DNA from: Haloterrigena alkaliphila
Lineage (GTDB): Archaea > Halobacteriota > Halobacteria > Halobacteriales > Natrialbaceae
Assembly: GCF_017352155.2 (NCBI RefSeq)
Contig: NZ_CP071462.1
Coordinates: 2,418,001 to 2,482,000 of the forward strand
DNA: 64,000 bases
Direction of reading: 5' to 3'
The notes beneath the pieces are model-generated. The model worked only from the letters and a program-made list of their open reading frames with translations. It ran no database searches and was not told the origin of the DNA. Positions 42,136 through 53,468 of this stretch are shown here, one piece after another; within the stretch, counting starts at the first letter, position 1, and every line of letters starts with the position of its first letter. The translations under genes were made by a program, and so were the position numbers.

Positions 42136-43872
42136 TCAGTCGTCCGCAGGGGTGTTTCCGCCACGGTTCTTCTCGGCGACGATGTCCGCCGCGGTCTTGT
42201 CGCTGGGCATCGGATCGGGGCTGTGACACTGTCGGACCATCTGTTTGGTCTCGAGCGGTGGTTCGGTGGTCACGAGCGAGACGATGATCGTCACTGCGAA
42301 CACGATCGGCGTCCCGACGAGCGCCGAGCCGATGGCCGGCATCCACGTCGAGATGACGTCGATGCCGAGTCCGCCGTCGATGAGACCGAAGTTCCCCTCG
42401 TTGAACATTGGGATGAACCAGACGATGATCCCGGTCGTCATGCCCGCGAGCGCACCCGGCCGGTTCGTGTTCTCCCACCAGAGCCCGAGGAAGAACATCG
42501 GGAACAGCACGATGGCCGCGAGCGAGAACGCGAACCCGACCAGGGCCGCGATCGGCTGCTGGGGGTTCAGCGCGAAGACGATCGTGAGCAGACCGATCAG
42601 GATGATGCTCAGGCGGCCGACGAGCACCTGCTGGCGCTGCGTCGCGTCTTCGTTGATGATGTTCGCGTAGATGTCGTGGGAGATCGCGGACGAGGCGGCG
42701 ATGAACAGGCCGGCCGTCGTCGCGACCGCCGCGGCGATGCCGCCCGCCGCGACGAAGCCGACGAACCACGCCGGCAGCTCCGCGAGCTGTGCGGCCAGCA
42801 CGACGAGGACGTCGCCGGCGGCGCTGGTCATGCCGGGGTCACCGTACACGGCGCCGATCTGGTCCCCGTACAGTGCCGTGCCGATCGCGGCGAACGCGGG
42901 CGCGCTCAGGTAGAGGAGCGAGATGAAGAACAGCCCCCAGGTGCACGACCAGCGGGCCACGCGCTCGTTCTTGACCGTGTAGAACCTGACCAGCACGTGG
43001 GGCAGTCCGCACGTTCCGAAGACCAGGCTGAAACACGTCGCGACCCACAGGTAGTAGCTGCCGCCCGCGAACGGCTCCGAGAACTCGGCGCCGAGACTGT
43101 CGATCATCATCCCGTACTCGAGCTGGGGCAGGATCGTCGTGTACCCCGCCGACCAGCCGGTTACGACCAGTCCGAGCAGGAACGCGACGATGAGGATGAC
43201 GTACTGCAGGACCATGTTCTTGGTCGCGCCGAGCATCCCCGACAGCGAGAGGTAGGCGACGGTGATGACCATGAAGATCACCATCATCGTCTGGTAAGCG
43301 GATAGCGCACCGCCGGTGACCGCCGACCAGTCGCCGAGGATGTACATCCCGACGAGGCCCATCCCGCGGGCCTGACCGAGCGCGTAGACGAATCCGATCA
43401 GGAACGTGGTGATCGCCGCGAGGGCGCGCGCGGCGTCGGAGTTGAAGCGGTCGCCGACGAAGTCCGGCGCGGTGTACTTCCCGAACCGCCGCATCTGGGC
43501 GGCCATGAAGATCAGCAGGATGAAGTATCCCGTCGTCCAGCCGATCACGTACGCCAGCCCGTAGACGCCCGAGATTGCGACGGTGGCAGCCACGCCGAGG
43601 TAGGTCGCGGCCGACATCCAGTTGGCCCCGATGGCCATCCCGTTCTCGATGTTCCCGATCGACCGGCCGGCGACCCACATGTCGTCGGTGTCGGCGACCT
43701 TGAACATGAAGCCGGCGACGATGAACAACAGCATCATGCCGATGACGATGATCGACGGAACGAGTTTGAAGGAGACGTTGAGTCCCTCCGGGAGCAACCC
43801 TTCGTCCGTCTGCAGCGGCGCCCCGGCCATCGCACCGATCGCGAGGTTCGCCAGCGCCGGCGTGCCGATCAT
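42136..43872 (-). CDS. Sodium:solute symporter family protein (probable acetate/monocarboxylate transporter)
   Basis: A 578-residue SSS-family transporter with about 13 membrane helices. Typical features are the first-helix core with WVAGRSIGNIENGMAIGANWMSAATYLG, GYFILLIFMAAQMRRFGKYTAPDF, and a late GLFIAASSAISHDIYANI. The dedicated small subunit gene overlaps as ATGA upstream, a pattern of the VC_2705/ActP-like subgroup. Location between two acetyl-CoA synthetase genes and a regulator argues for acetate as substrate, by context. Confidence 0.88.
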   Translation of the reverse strand: MIGTPALANLAIGAMAGAPLQTDEGLLPEGLNVSFKLVPSIIVIGMMLLFIVAGFMFKVADTDDMWVAGRSIGNIENGMAIGANWMSAATYLGVAATVAISGVYGLAYVIGWTTGYFILLIFMAAQMRRFGKYTAPDFVGDRFNSDAARALAAITTFLIGFVYALGQARGMGLVGMYILGDWSAVTGGALSAYQTMMVIFMVITVAYLSLSGMLGATKNMVLQYVILIVAFLLGLVVTGWSAGYTTILPQLEYGMMIDSLGAEFSEPFAGGSYYLWVATCFSLVFGTCGLPHVLVRFYTVKNERVARWSCTWGLFFISLLYLSAPAFAAIGTALYGDQIGAVYGDPGMTSAAGDVLVVLAAQLAELPAWFVGFVAAGGIAAAVATTAGLFIAASSAISHDIYANIINEDATQRQQVLVGRLSIILIGLLTIVFALNPQQPIAALVGFAFSLAAIVLFPMFFLGLWWENTNRPGALAGMTTGIIVWFIPMFNEGNFGLIDGGLGIDVISTWMPAIGSALVGTPIVFAVTIIVSLVTTEPPLETKQMVRQCHSPDPMPSDKTAADIVAEKNRGGNTPADD

Positions 43873-44327
43873 TCCTCGACACCTCCGTCAGTCGCGGCCG
43901 CGTCGTCCGGGACGGAGTCGGTGTCGGTCGTCTCCGGTTCGGCGACGCCCTGTTCGATACCGTACTTCTCGTCGATCTGATCTCGCTTGCGCGCGTACCA
44001 GACCGAGAGGATGAGCGCCGCCCCCGGCCCGACGATGGCGAGCAGGAAGTAGTGTAACGGGAAGCCGATCAGCGGCATCTGACTCGTCATCAGGTCGGGT
44101 GCGAGACGCGTCGCCGTGATCGGCGCGAACGTCGTCAGCACCCAGATGCCGAAGCCGATCCAGATGATCCGCAGGTGATCCCGCATGAACGGGGTCGCCG
44201 GCTTCAACAGGTTGATCTCGACGTCCATGTAGTCGATTTGCTGTTCGCGTTCGACGTCGCTCAGTCCGCCGTCGGTCGCGACGTCTCGGGGTTCGTCTCC
44301 CGTATCGTGGTTGGTGTTATCTGCCAT
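43869..44327 (-). CDS. DUF4212-type small subunit of the sodium/solute symporter
   Basis: A 152-residue protein with an acidic N-terminus and two membrane helices (IIWIGFGIWVLTTFAPI and FPLHYFLLAIVGPGAALILS), then VWYARKRDQIDEKYG, the family's conserved end of the second helix. Such proteins always accompany an SSS large subunit, which overlaps it here by ATGA. Function in the complex is unproven. Confidence 0.88.
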   Translation of the reverse strand: MADNTNHDTGDEPRDVATDGGLSDVEREQQIDYMDVEINLLKPATPFMRDHLRIIWIGFGIWVLTTFAPITATRLAPDLMTSQMPLIGFPLHYFLLAIVGPGAALILSVWYARKRDQIDEKYGIEQGVAEPETTDTDSVPDDAAATDGGVEE

Positions 44328-44396
44328 GGTTTCGTATGTCGTCTCTCGGTTTTCGCGTTCGTTGGATTTCGAAAATATTCGCCTCGAACGGACGCC

Positions 44397-46376
<1,980 letters not shown>

Positions 46377-46391
46377 GATACAACAGGGCAA

Positions 46392-46430
46392 TGCACAACT
46401 GCCATAGTAAAGCCGCCATCTAGTTGTGCA
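46392..46430 (-). promoter_or_regulatory. Promoter of acs copy 1: TATA box framed by a 9-bp inverted repeat
   Basis: On the plus strand TGCACAACT (46392-46400) and AGTTGTGCA (46422-46430) are perfect inverted copies 21 bases apart. The minus-strand TATA box (TTTACTATGG, about 46402-46410) sits between them, about 30 bp before the ATG at 46376. A dimeric repressor or activator could cover the core promoter. Centre spacing is about 30 bp, three helical turns. Confidence 0.6.
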
Positions 46431-46648
46431 AAATCGGGCCGCGTACGGGGCGGATAGCTAAGGAATATTGACTGTATTAGGAGAATATAGCCGGTTATAT
46501 CGGCCCGTCGACGCCGGTTCGCGGTCGCGCGACGCGACGCGACGCCTCGAGCGCGGACGACCGCGGCCGTGACCACGCAGGTGCAAGGCCGACGCTCTAG
46601 AGGTTTAGGGTCGGGCCGGTCGCCACGACGGTCGAGCGATCGGCGCCG

Positions 46649-48892
46649 TCAGTCGGTATCGGCGGTGTCGGTCGTTTCCGCCGTCGGATCGTCGAAGAAG
46701 GTCCGCAGGAGTTCGTGTTGGCCCTTCCGCAGGTGGTTGTGCAGCGTCGGCGACGAGATGCCCATCGCGTCGGCGATCTCCTCGGCGGTGCTCTCGCGGG
46801 GCCAGTCGTAGTAGCCGCCGAAGTACGCCGCCCGCAGCGACGCCTCCTGGCGGTCGGTCAGTCGGTCCTCGAGTCCCTCGCGGAACTCCCGGGCGGTCCG
46901 GACGGTCCGCTCGGTCTCGCGTTTCCCGATCAGTTCGGAGTCGGGGAAGACGGCGCGAAGCCCGTCGACGATCGTCCGGATATCGGCGTCGGCGGCGCAC
47001 TCGGCGGTGATCGCCGCGGTCCCGCCCTCGAAGTGCGCCTCGAGGACGGTGGTGCCGTACTCGGTGAGCGTGACGATCGGACAGGCACCGTCGACGACGA
47101 ACTCGACGCGCCACCCCTCCGCGTCGGTCTCGACCAGCCGGTAGTCCTCGATGCCGGCCTCGTCCGCGGCGAGATCGAAGACGTCGGCCGGCGAGGCGTC
47201 CTCGAGGCGTAGGTAGTACAGCTTCGTCGACTCCGAGAGGGGGACGAGCGAGTCGAGTTCGAACCGACAGCCCAGTCGCCGGGAGGCGTCGACGAAGAAG
47301 GAGTCGGTATCGCGACACTCGACGTCGAGTTCGACGATCCGATCGGACAACAGGAGGTTCCGCCGCCGGATCGCGGCGATGGCGTAGCCGACCTGCCGGC
47401 CGATCGTCTCGAGCCAGCGCCGCTCCTCGTCGTCGAACGCCGCGGACGCGTCGGTCGCGACCGCGAGGGCGCCGTAGACCGTGTCCCCGTAGGCCAGCGG
47501 GACGCGCGCGAGGGCGCCGGCCGCGTCGTCCGCGTTACCCCCACCGCCGCTGTCCACGCCGTCGCCATCGACCGCGAGGGGGACGTCCGTCTCGACTACG
47601 ATCGGCGTCTCGTCGGCTGACGCGTCGGTCTCTCCGCCGTCCTCGCGCCAGCCGTCGGGGACCAGTCGCTCGACCGCGTCGGGGTCGATCCCGCTCGCGG
47701 CGCGCCAGTCCCGGCGCTGATTCGCGTGGGTCGCTCGGTCGATCCAGGCGTACTCGTAGGCGCCTCCAGCCGTCAGCGCGGCGCAGGTCTTCGTCTCCAC
47801 TTCCTCGTGGTCGGTCGATTCCAACAGCGCCCGCGTGACCGCTCGGTGGGTCCGGGCGACGGCGTCGCGCCGTTCGAGATCGTGCGTGCGCGCGCGAAGA
47901 TCCTCGAGTTCTTCGTGGGCGGGGGAGACGTCGCGGACGAAGACGGCGAAGCCGCGGTGACGCCCCTGGTCGTCCCGCAGGGGCGAGACGACCTCGGTCG
48001 CCCGGAACTGCGAGCCGTCCTTGTGGACGCGCCACCCCTCGTGCTCGTAGCCCGACTCCTCGAGGGCCGCGGACAGCGTCCGCTCGGGGACGCCGTCGTC
48101 GACGGCCGCGTCGGGGTAGAACGTCGAGACGTGCGTGCCGACGATCTCGCCGGCTCGGTAGCCGAACATCGCGGCCGCGCTCCGGTTCCAGCGCTCGACG
48201 TAGCCGTCCGCGTCCAGCCGCAACAGCGCGTACCGGTCGCTGGCGGCCAGTAACAGGCGGATGACGCTGTCGTCGCCCACGACGGGTCCGTCGCCTCGGT
48301 CGCGGCCGGTGCCGGAGGGCTGCTCGACGGCGTCGAAGGCGTCGACGATCTCGGCGTCGGTGGGTTCGGGCAGGTACGGCTCGAGGGCCTCGAAGCTCCG
48401 CCAGCCGCCGGCGGCCTTGACGACGCGCGGGTTGACGGCGTGGTCGACGAGCGCCCGGCGGGCGAAGTACTGCCGGAGATCGCTCGTGGAGACGTGGGCG
48501 AGCGGCGGTCGATCGAACAGATCGGCGGCCCGGTCGCCCACGTCCGAGACGAGCATCTGGAGGCGCCGCGCCGTGACGGGAAAGATCCGATCGTCGGTCG
48601 TCAGTCCGTTGCTCCGGGCGTACCGCCGCAGTTCGCGTTCCACCCTGGTTGGCAGGTACGCCGTCCGTCCGTCACCGTCGTCGACGACCGGCACGCGGAC
48701 AAGGTAACGGGGCGGCTCGATTCGGACCTGCTCGACGTCGTCGACGGTGAGTTCGGCCAGCTCCGTCGGGCGGAGACCGACGTCGCCACAGAGGCGCACG
48801 ACCAGCGCCTCGCGGTAGGTTTCGGCGGCGTCGAGGAGGAGTTCGTACTCGTCGCGCGCGAGTACCGACGACTCGGTCTCCTCGAGACTCAT
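46649..48892 (-). CDS. Bat-type regulator: degenerate tyrosine-recombinase-like domain, PAS, GAF, Bat and HTH
   Basis: A 747-residue protein. Residues 1-190 resemble the catalytic domain of tyrosine recombinases (VGLRPTELAELTVDD ... SDLRQYFARRAL ... GGWRSFEALEPYLP): the two arginines and terminal tyrosine survive, but the first motif histidine is Ser (STSDLR) and the GH is GW, so it should not recombine DNA. A PAS domain (about 220-335), a GAF domain (about 345-525), a bacterio-opsin activator domain and a C-terminal HTH (TAEEIADAMGISSPTLHNHL) follow. Lying between two acs genes it probably controls acetate metabolism. The start ATG is at 48892; TATA box near 48920. Confidence 0.85.
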   Translation of the reverse strand: MSLEETESSVLARDEYELLLDAAETYREALVVRLCGDVGLRPTELAELTVDDVEQVRIEPPRYLVRVPVVDDGDGRTAYLPTRVERELRRYARSNGLTTDDRIFPVTARRLQMLVSDVGDRAADLFDRPPLAHVSTSDLRQYFARRALVDHAVNPRVVKAAGGWRSFEALEPYLPEPTDAEIVDAFDAVEQPSGTGRDRGDGPVVGDDSVIRLLLAASDRYALLRLDADGYVERWNRSAAAMFGYRAGEIVGTHVSTFYPDAAVDDGVPERTLSAALEESGYEHEGWRVHKDGSQFRATEVVSPLRDDQGRHRGFAVFVRDVSPAHEELEDLRARTHDLERRDAVARTHRAVTRALLESTDHEEVETKTCAALTAGGAYEYAWIDRATHANQRRDWRAASGIDPDAVERLVPDGWREDGGETDASADETPIVVETDVPLAVDGDGVDSGGGGNADDAAGALARVPLAYGDTVYGALAVATDASAAFDDEERRWLETIGRQVGYAIAAIRRRNLLLSDRIVELDVECRDTDSFFVDASRRLGCRFELDSLVPLSESTKLYYLRLEDASPADVFDLAADEAGIEDYRLVETDAEGWRVEFVVDGACPIVTLTEYGTTVLEAHFEGGTAAITAECAADADIRTIVDGLRAVFPDSELIGKRETERTVRTAREFREGLEDRLTDRQEASLRAAYFGGYYDWPRESTAEEIADAMGISSPTLHNHLRKGQHELLRTFFDDPTAETTDTADTD

Positions 48893-48914
48893 GCTTCGCG
48901 CATTCAAGCGGCCC

Positions 48915-48924
48915 GAATATAATT
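48915..48924 (-). promoter_or_regulatory. TATA box of the Bat-type regulator gene
   Basis: Minus-strand AATTATATTC about 28 bp before the ATG at 48892, a good haloarchaeal TATA match with leaderless spacing. Confidence 0.55.
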
Positions 48925-49031
48925 GTGTCGCTGTGCTGGCCGCTATTTGGCTGAATGACTCGAGACTACCGCGTTTTCTGCGCTACCTGCGTTTCGCACT
49001 CTCTGATATCCCGAAACAGTCCGTCGTCCGA

Positions 49032-51008
49032 CTACTCCTCGTCGATCTCGGCCTGAATCTCGCCGACGATCTCCGGGTTCCGCAGCGCCGAGGTGTCCCC
49101 GAGTTCCTCGTCGTTCGCGACGTCCTCGAGGAGGCGGCGCATGATCTTGCCCGAGCGGGTCTTCGGGAGTTCTGGCGTGAAGACGACCGCTTCCGGGCGG
49201 GCCATCGACCCGATCGCACTCTCGACGTTGTCGAGGATCGCCTCCCGAACGGCGCCGTCGTCGTCGTAGCCGCCCTCGGTGCTGACGTAGGCGTGGATAT
49301 CGGTCCCGGTTCCCTCGCTCGAGCGGCCGACGACGGCGGCCTCGGCGACGCCGGGAACGTCGGTGATCGCGCTCTCGATCTCCATCGTGCTCAGGCGGCG
49401 CCCGGAGACGTTGATCACGTCGTCGATCCGGCCGAGGACGGTGACGTAGCCGTCCTCGTCGACGCGCGCGGCGTCGCCGCTGAAGTAGCGCCACTCGTCG
49501 CGGCCGGGGTCGGAGAATCGCTCCCAGTACTCCGTCCGGAAGCGCTCGTCGCCGTCGTACAGCGTCCGGGCCATCCCCGGCCACGGCCGGTCGATGGTGA
49601 GGTAGCCCGAGTCCCCGGGATCGACGGGCTCGCCGGCGGCGTCGACGACGTCGACGTCGATGCCGGGAAGCCCCGGTCCCGCGGCGCCGGGTTTCATCTC
49701 GTCGATGGCCGGCAGCGTCGAGATCGTCACGGCGCCCGTCTCGGTCTGCCACCAGGTGTCGACGATGGGACACTCTTCGTTGCCGATGTGCTCGTAGTAC
49801 CAGTTCCACGGCCGCGGGCTGATCGGTTCGCCGACGCTTCCGAGCAATCGTAGCGAGGCCAGGTCGTGGTGAGCGGGATAGTCTTCCCCCCACTTCATGA
49901 ACGCGCGAATCGCCGTCGGCGCGGTGTAGAAGACGTCGACCGCGTTCCGTTCGACGATCTCCCAGAGCCGATCCCGGTCGGGATAGTCGGGGGTGCCCTC
50001 GTACATGAGGCTGGTCGTTCCGAGTGCGAGCGGCCCGTAGACGATGTAGGAGTGGCCGGTGATCCAGCCGATGTCGGCCGCACACCAGTAGGTGTCCTCC
50101 GGTTTGACGTCCAGCACGGCGTGGGTCGTCCACGCGACGTGCGAGAGGTAGCCGCCGGTGGTGTGGACGACGCCCTTCGGTTCGCCGGTCGTCCCGGAGG
50201 TGTACATCAGGAACAGCATGTCCTCGGCGTCCCGCGAGACCGGGTCGACGGTCTCGCTGGCGAACTCGTCGCGGAGGTCGTGGTAGTCGTACTCCTCGTC
50301 GCCGAGGACGTGCGGGAGGTCCGCGCCCAGCCGATCCACGACGACCGTTCGCACGTCGTGCTCGAGTTTGAGCAGGGCGTTGTCGGCCTTGCTCTTCTGG
50401 TTGAAGGCGTCGCCGCGGCGGTAGTAGCCGTCGCAGGTCAACAGGTACTCGCTGTCGGCGGCGTCCATCCGCGTCGCGAGCGCGTCGGCCGAGAGGCCGG
50501 CGAAGACCACGCTGTGGGGCGCTCCGATCCGGGCACACGCCAGCATCGTGATCGGCAGTTCCGGGATCATCGGGAGGTAGATCGTCACCACGTCGTCCTC
50601 TTCGACGCCCAGGTCCCGCAGCGCCGCGGCCACCTCGTTGACCTCGACGTACAGATCGCGATAGGTGTACGTCCGGCGCTCGCCCCGCTTGCCCTCCCAG
50701 CGGATCGCGGCGTGGTTCTTCCGCCCCGCCTCGAGGTGGCGGTCGAGGCAGTTGTACGAGGCGTTGAGTTCGCCGCCGGAGAACCACTCGTAGAAGGGGG
50801 CGTTTTCGTCCTCGAGGACGGTCTCGTACGGCTCCGCCCACGAGAGCAGGTCGGCCGCCCGCTCCCAGCAGTCGGGCCACTCTGCCTCGAACTCGTCGTA
50901 GATCCCCGGGTCCGTGACGTTCGCCTGCTCGACGAACGACGCCGGCGGGCTGCGGGGCGACCCGGTGAGGACGGGATGCTCCCGTCCCCACCCGTTCCGA
51001 TCGTCCAT
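49032..51008 (-). CDS. acs: Acetyl-CoA synthetase (AMP-forming), copy 2
   Basis: A 658-residue paralog of copy 1 with the same motifs: YTSGTTGEPKGVVHTTGGYL, DTWWQTETGAVT and the lysine motif KTRSGKIMRRLL. Sequence identity to copy 1 is high through the body; termini differ. Two differently regulated acetyl-CoA synthetases flank the Bat regulator, so they may serve different acetate levels or acids such as propionate. Weak TATA (CGCTTATTC, near 51041). Confidence 0.92.
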   Translation of the reverse strand: MDDRNGWGREHPVLTGSPRSPPASFVEQANVTDPGIYDEFEAEWPDCWERAADLLSWAEPYETVLEDENAPFYEWFSGGELNASYNCLDRHLEAGRKNHAAIRWEGKRGERRTYTYRDLYVEVNEVAAALRDLGVEEDDVVTIYLPMIPELPITMLACARIGAPHSVVFAGLSADALATRMDAADSEYLLTCDGYYRRGDAFNQKSKADNALLKLEHDVRTVVVDRLGADLPHVLGDEEYDYHDLRDEFASETVDPVSRDAEDMLFLMYTSGTTGEPKGVVHTTGGYLSHVAWTTHAVLDVKPEDTYWCAADIGWITGHSYIVYGPLALGTTSLMYEGTPDYPDRDRLWEIVERNAVDVFYTAPTAIRAFMKWGEDYPAHHDLASLRLLGSVGEPISPRPWNWYYEHIGNEECPIVDTWWQTETGAVTISTLPAIDEMKPGAAGPGLPGIDVDVVDAAGEPVDPGDSGYLTIDRPWPGMARTLYDGDERFRTEYWERFSDPGRDEWRYFSGDAARVDEDGYVTVLGRIDDVINVSGRRLSTMEIESAITDVPGVAEAAVVGRSSEGTGTDIHAYVSTEGGYDDDGAVREAILDNVESAIGSMARPEAVVFTPELPKTRSGKIMRRLLEDVANDEELGDTSALRNPEIVGEIQAEIDEE

Positions 51009-51066
51009 ATCTCGTTCGAATCGACGGCAGGCAGCGGAATAAGCGTTAGGCCCCGAACTTTTTTAA

Positions 51067-51105
51067 CTGGGTCCTCGTGCGGCCAACGGCCGCGCTCGAA
51101 CCCAG
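51067..51105 (-). terminator. Hairpin with long stem next to an A/T run
   Basis: Outer arms CTGGGT (51067-51072) and ACCCAG (51100-51105) enclose a perfect inner stem GCGGCC-AAC-GGCCGC (51079-51093). It lies between copy 2 of acs and the antiporter terminator. Plus-strand TTTTTTAA precedes it. A structural end or processing site is likely. Confidence 0.4.
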
Positions 51106-51113
51106 CCAAAAAA

Positions 51114-51162
51114 CTTCGATGAAAAAAGACCGCCTCCGCGGGGCGAAGCCCCGCTCCGGCGG
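51114..51162 (-). terminator. Intrinsic terminator of the antiporter gene
   Basis: On the minus strand a dyad (CCGCC, TCC bulge, GCGGGGC stem with GAA loop; 51130-51162) is followed by a run of T (TTTTTT, from the A-run at 51121-51128). Stem and T-run are textbook in geometry; it lies about 46 bases past the antiporter stop. Confidence 0.7.
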
Positions 51163-51208
51163 AAAACCGCTCACTTCGTTCGCGGATGCTCCAGATTCAG
51201 TAGATCGA

Positions 51209-53245
51209 TCACCGGAACTGGAGGAACTGCCGGTCGTCGCCCCGGTCGCCGACCGCCGGATAGATCACGACGAAGTTCGCGTCGGTCGACTGCGCGACCG
51301 TCGTGGGGAGCGTCCGGAGCGGCGACTGCCAGCCCATCGTTCCCCGGCGGGCGCTCAGCGGAACGACGAGCGAAGATTCGTCGACCTCCTCGCGGAGGCG
51401 CGTCGTGACCTCGCTCCAGTCCGCCGCCCGCTCGAACGTCGCGGGGACGTCCGGTTCGACCAGTTCGAAGAGCCGTTCGAACTGGGCCGAATCGTCGTCC
51501 ACGACGACGGCGCGGATCGGCGCCCCGAGCTGGTCCGCGAGCCATTCGACCGTGTGCACGGTCTCGTAGAACCCCTCGTTCCGGTCGATTCCCGCCGGGA
51601 GGACGACCACGACCTCGTCCGTCGTGTTGAGGGGGTGCCGGACGCGTCCGACCAGCACCTGCTGTTTCGTTCGGATCAGGACCTGATCGATCACGTGGCC
51701 GAACACGCGCTGATCGCGTCGGGCGCCGTCCCAGCCGATGACCAGCGTCGTGATCCGGTTCTCGAGCGCCGCGCGAACGATCCCCGACGCGACGTTAGCC
51801 TCGACGCGGGCCTGGGGTTCGACCGCCACCTCGGCCCCGGCGGTGTAGGCCTCGGTCTCCTCGAGAGCGGCCTCGATGGCGGCGACGTCCGCCTCGGCCC
51901 GCTCGCCGGGCTGGGCCACGCTCAGCGTGTAGAGCGGCTGGTCGTCCTCCGGGTCGCGGACGAGCAGCGCCAGATCGAGGAGGCGGTCGCGGTACTCGGA
52001 GTCCCGGGAGAAGGGGACCATGATCCGCCGCGGGGCGGTCCGCGGGTCGTACTCGAGGCGCTCGGACGCGCGGACGACCGCTCGCCCGTAACGGTCGACG
52101 ACGGCGGGGCTGATCACGCTGACGACGAGGATCATCAGAACGACCGCGTTGAGCATGGCCTCGCCGAACAGTTCCTCCTGGTAGCCGATGAGGACGATCG
52201 CGAGCGCCGCCGCGGCCTGGCCCAGCGAGAGGCCGAACATGGTCATCGCCTCCGCGTGTGAGTAGCCGTACAGCCGCGCGGTCAGCCACGCGGCCGCGTA
52301 CTTCGTCGCGAGCAGCGGGATCACGAACGCGACGGTGATCGTCAGCGTCTCGAGCCCCTCCGTCAGGACGCGCACGTCGACGAGCATCCCGACCGACAGC
52401 AGGAAGAAGGGGATGAACAGCGCGTTGCCGACGAACTCGATGCGGTTCATCAGCGGACCGCTCTCGGGGATCAGCCGGTTGAGCACGAGGCCGGCGAGGA
52501 AAGCGCCGACGATGTACTCCACGCCGGCGAGTTCGGCGAGGAAGGCGCAGCCGAAGAGGACGACCATCACGAACAGGAACTCGTAGTAGCTCTCCTGGTC
52601 GACCGTCCGGAAGAACCACTCGCCGAGTCGGGGGACGAGCAGCCAGACGCCCGCGAAGAACGCGGCGAGTTTGGCGGCCATCGAGAGCCAGAACGCCGGG
52701 CCGATCTCGCCGGTCTCGGCGGCGATGACGACGGCGAGGACGAGCAACGCGAGGGTGTCGGTGACGATCGTTCCACCGATCGTCGCGGTGACGCTCTCCG
52801 TCTTCGTGATCCCCAGTCGGCTGACGATCGGATACGCGAGCAGCGTGTGCGAGGCGAAGATGGCCGCGAACAGCGCCGCGGCCCCGAGCGTGAGTCCGAG
52901 CGCGTAGACCCCGACGATCATCCCGACCGCCTGCGGGACGACGAACGAGAGCAGGCCGAAGACGACGCTCCGATCCTTGTACGCGATGAACTGGGCGAGG
53001 TTGATCTCGAGGCCGGCGACGAACATCAGGTAGACGATGCCGACCTCGCCCAGCAGGACGATCGTCTCGCCGCGCTCGAGCACCCCGATCCCGTTGGGTC
53101 CGATGGCCGCGCCGACGACGATGACGCCGATGATCCCCGGGAGGCGATACCGGCCGAGCACCAGCGGCACGACCAGGAAGACGGTCATCGCCAGCCCGAA
53201 GATGAGAATGGAGTCCTCGAGGGGGAACGTTAGCGGCGCCGTCAT
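51209..53245 (-). CDS. CPA2 cation:proton antiporter with cytoplasmic USP-like tail
   Basis: A 678-residue transporter. The first 385 residues carry about 12 membrane helices with KefB/NhaS-like motifs (LPGIIGVIVVGAAIGPNG, VGIVYLMFVAGLEI, YPIVSRLGITK ... IVTDTLALLVLAV, GAFLAGLVLN). The remaining 290 residues are soluble and read like two USP-type domains (RRIMVPFSRDSEYRDRL and DEVVVVLPAGIDRNEG). It likely exchanges Na+ or K+ for H+, with the tail sensing nucleotides or redox state. USP genes follow on the upstream side. Confidence 0.9.
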   Translation of the reverse strand: MTAPLTFPLEDSILIFGLAMTVFLVVPLVLGRYRLPGIIGVIVVGAAIGPNGIGVLERGETIVLLGEVGIVYLMFVAGLEINLAQFIAYKDRSVVFGLLSFVVPQAVGMIVGVYALGLTLGAAALFAAIFASHTLLAYPIVSRLGITKTESVTATIGGTIVTDTLALLVLAVVIAAETGEIGPAFWLSMAAKLAAFFAGVWLLVPRLGEWFFRTVDQESYYEFLFVMVVLFGCAFLAELAGVEYIVGAFLAGLVLNRLIPESGPLMNRIEFVGNALFIPFFLLSVGMLVDVRVLTEGLETLTITVAFVIPLLATKYAAAWLTARLYGYSHAEAMTMFGLSLGQAAAALAIVLIGYQEELFGEAMLNAVVLMILVVSVISPAVVDRYGRAVVRASERLEYDPRTAPRRIMVPFSRDSEYRDRLLDLALLVRDPEDDQPLYTLSVAQPGERAEADVAAIEAALEETEAYTAGAEVAVEPQARVEANVASGIVRAALENRITTLVIGWDGARRDQRVFGHVIDQVLIRTKQQVLVGRVRHPLNTTDEVVVVLPAGIDRNEGFYETVHTVEWLADQLGAPIRAVVVDDDSAQFERLFELVEPDVPATFERAADWSEVTTRLREEVDESSLVVPLSARRGTMGWQSPLRTLPTTVAQSTDANFVVIYPAVGDRGDDRQFLQFR

Positions 53246-53468
53246 ACTCGTTTCCAGAATCGATCCAGCAGGCTCCAGGATCGAACCGGCTGGCTGCGTC
53301 GCCGACGGCCGTCAGTTACTGCGTTCGAATCCCATCCAGACATCGTCGGATACCTGCTCGAGACGGGGATGATCGAGGGGAAGCTGGTTGCGATTTCCGA
53401 ACGAGGGAATCGACCCGTGCCGACCTCGAACGCGTCGCCGATTCCGGAGTCGGACGCTCGGGGCGGAC

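Noticed and set aside
41602-43305. 567-residue plus-strand frame over the symporter
   Set aside because: Arg/Asp/His-rich shadow of the hydrophobic symporter codons; no domain.
46569-46648. Small plus-strand frame between the acs promoter and the Bat regulator
   Set aside because: Short Arg/Ser-rich frame that runs into the regulator gene's 3' end with no promoter or domain.
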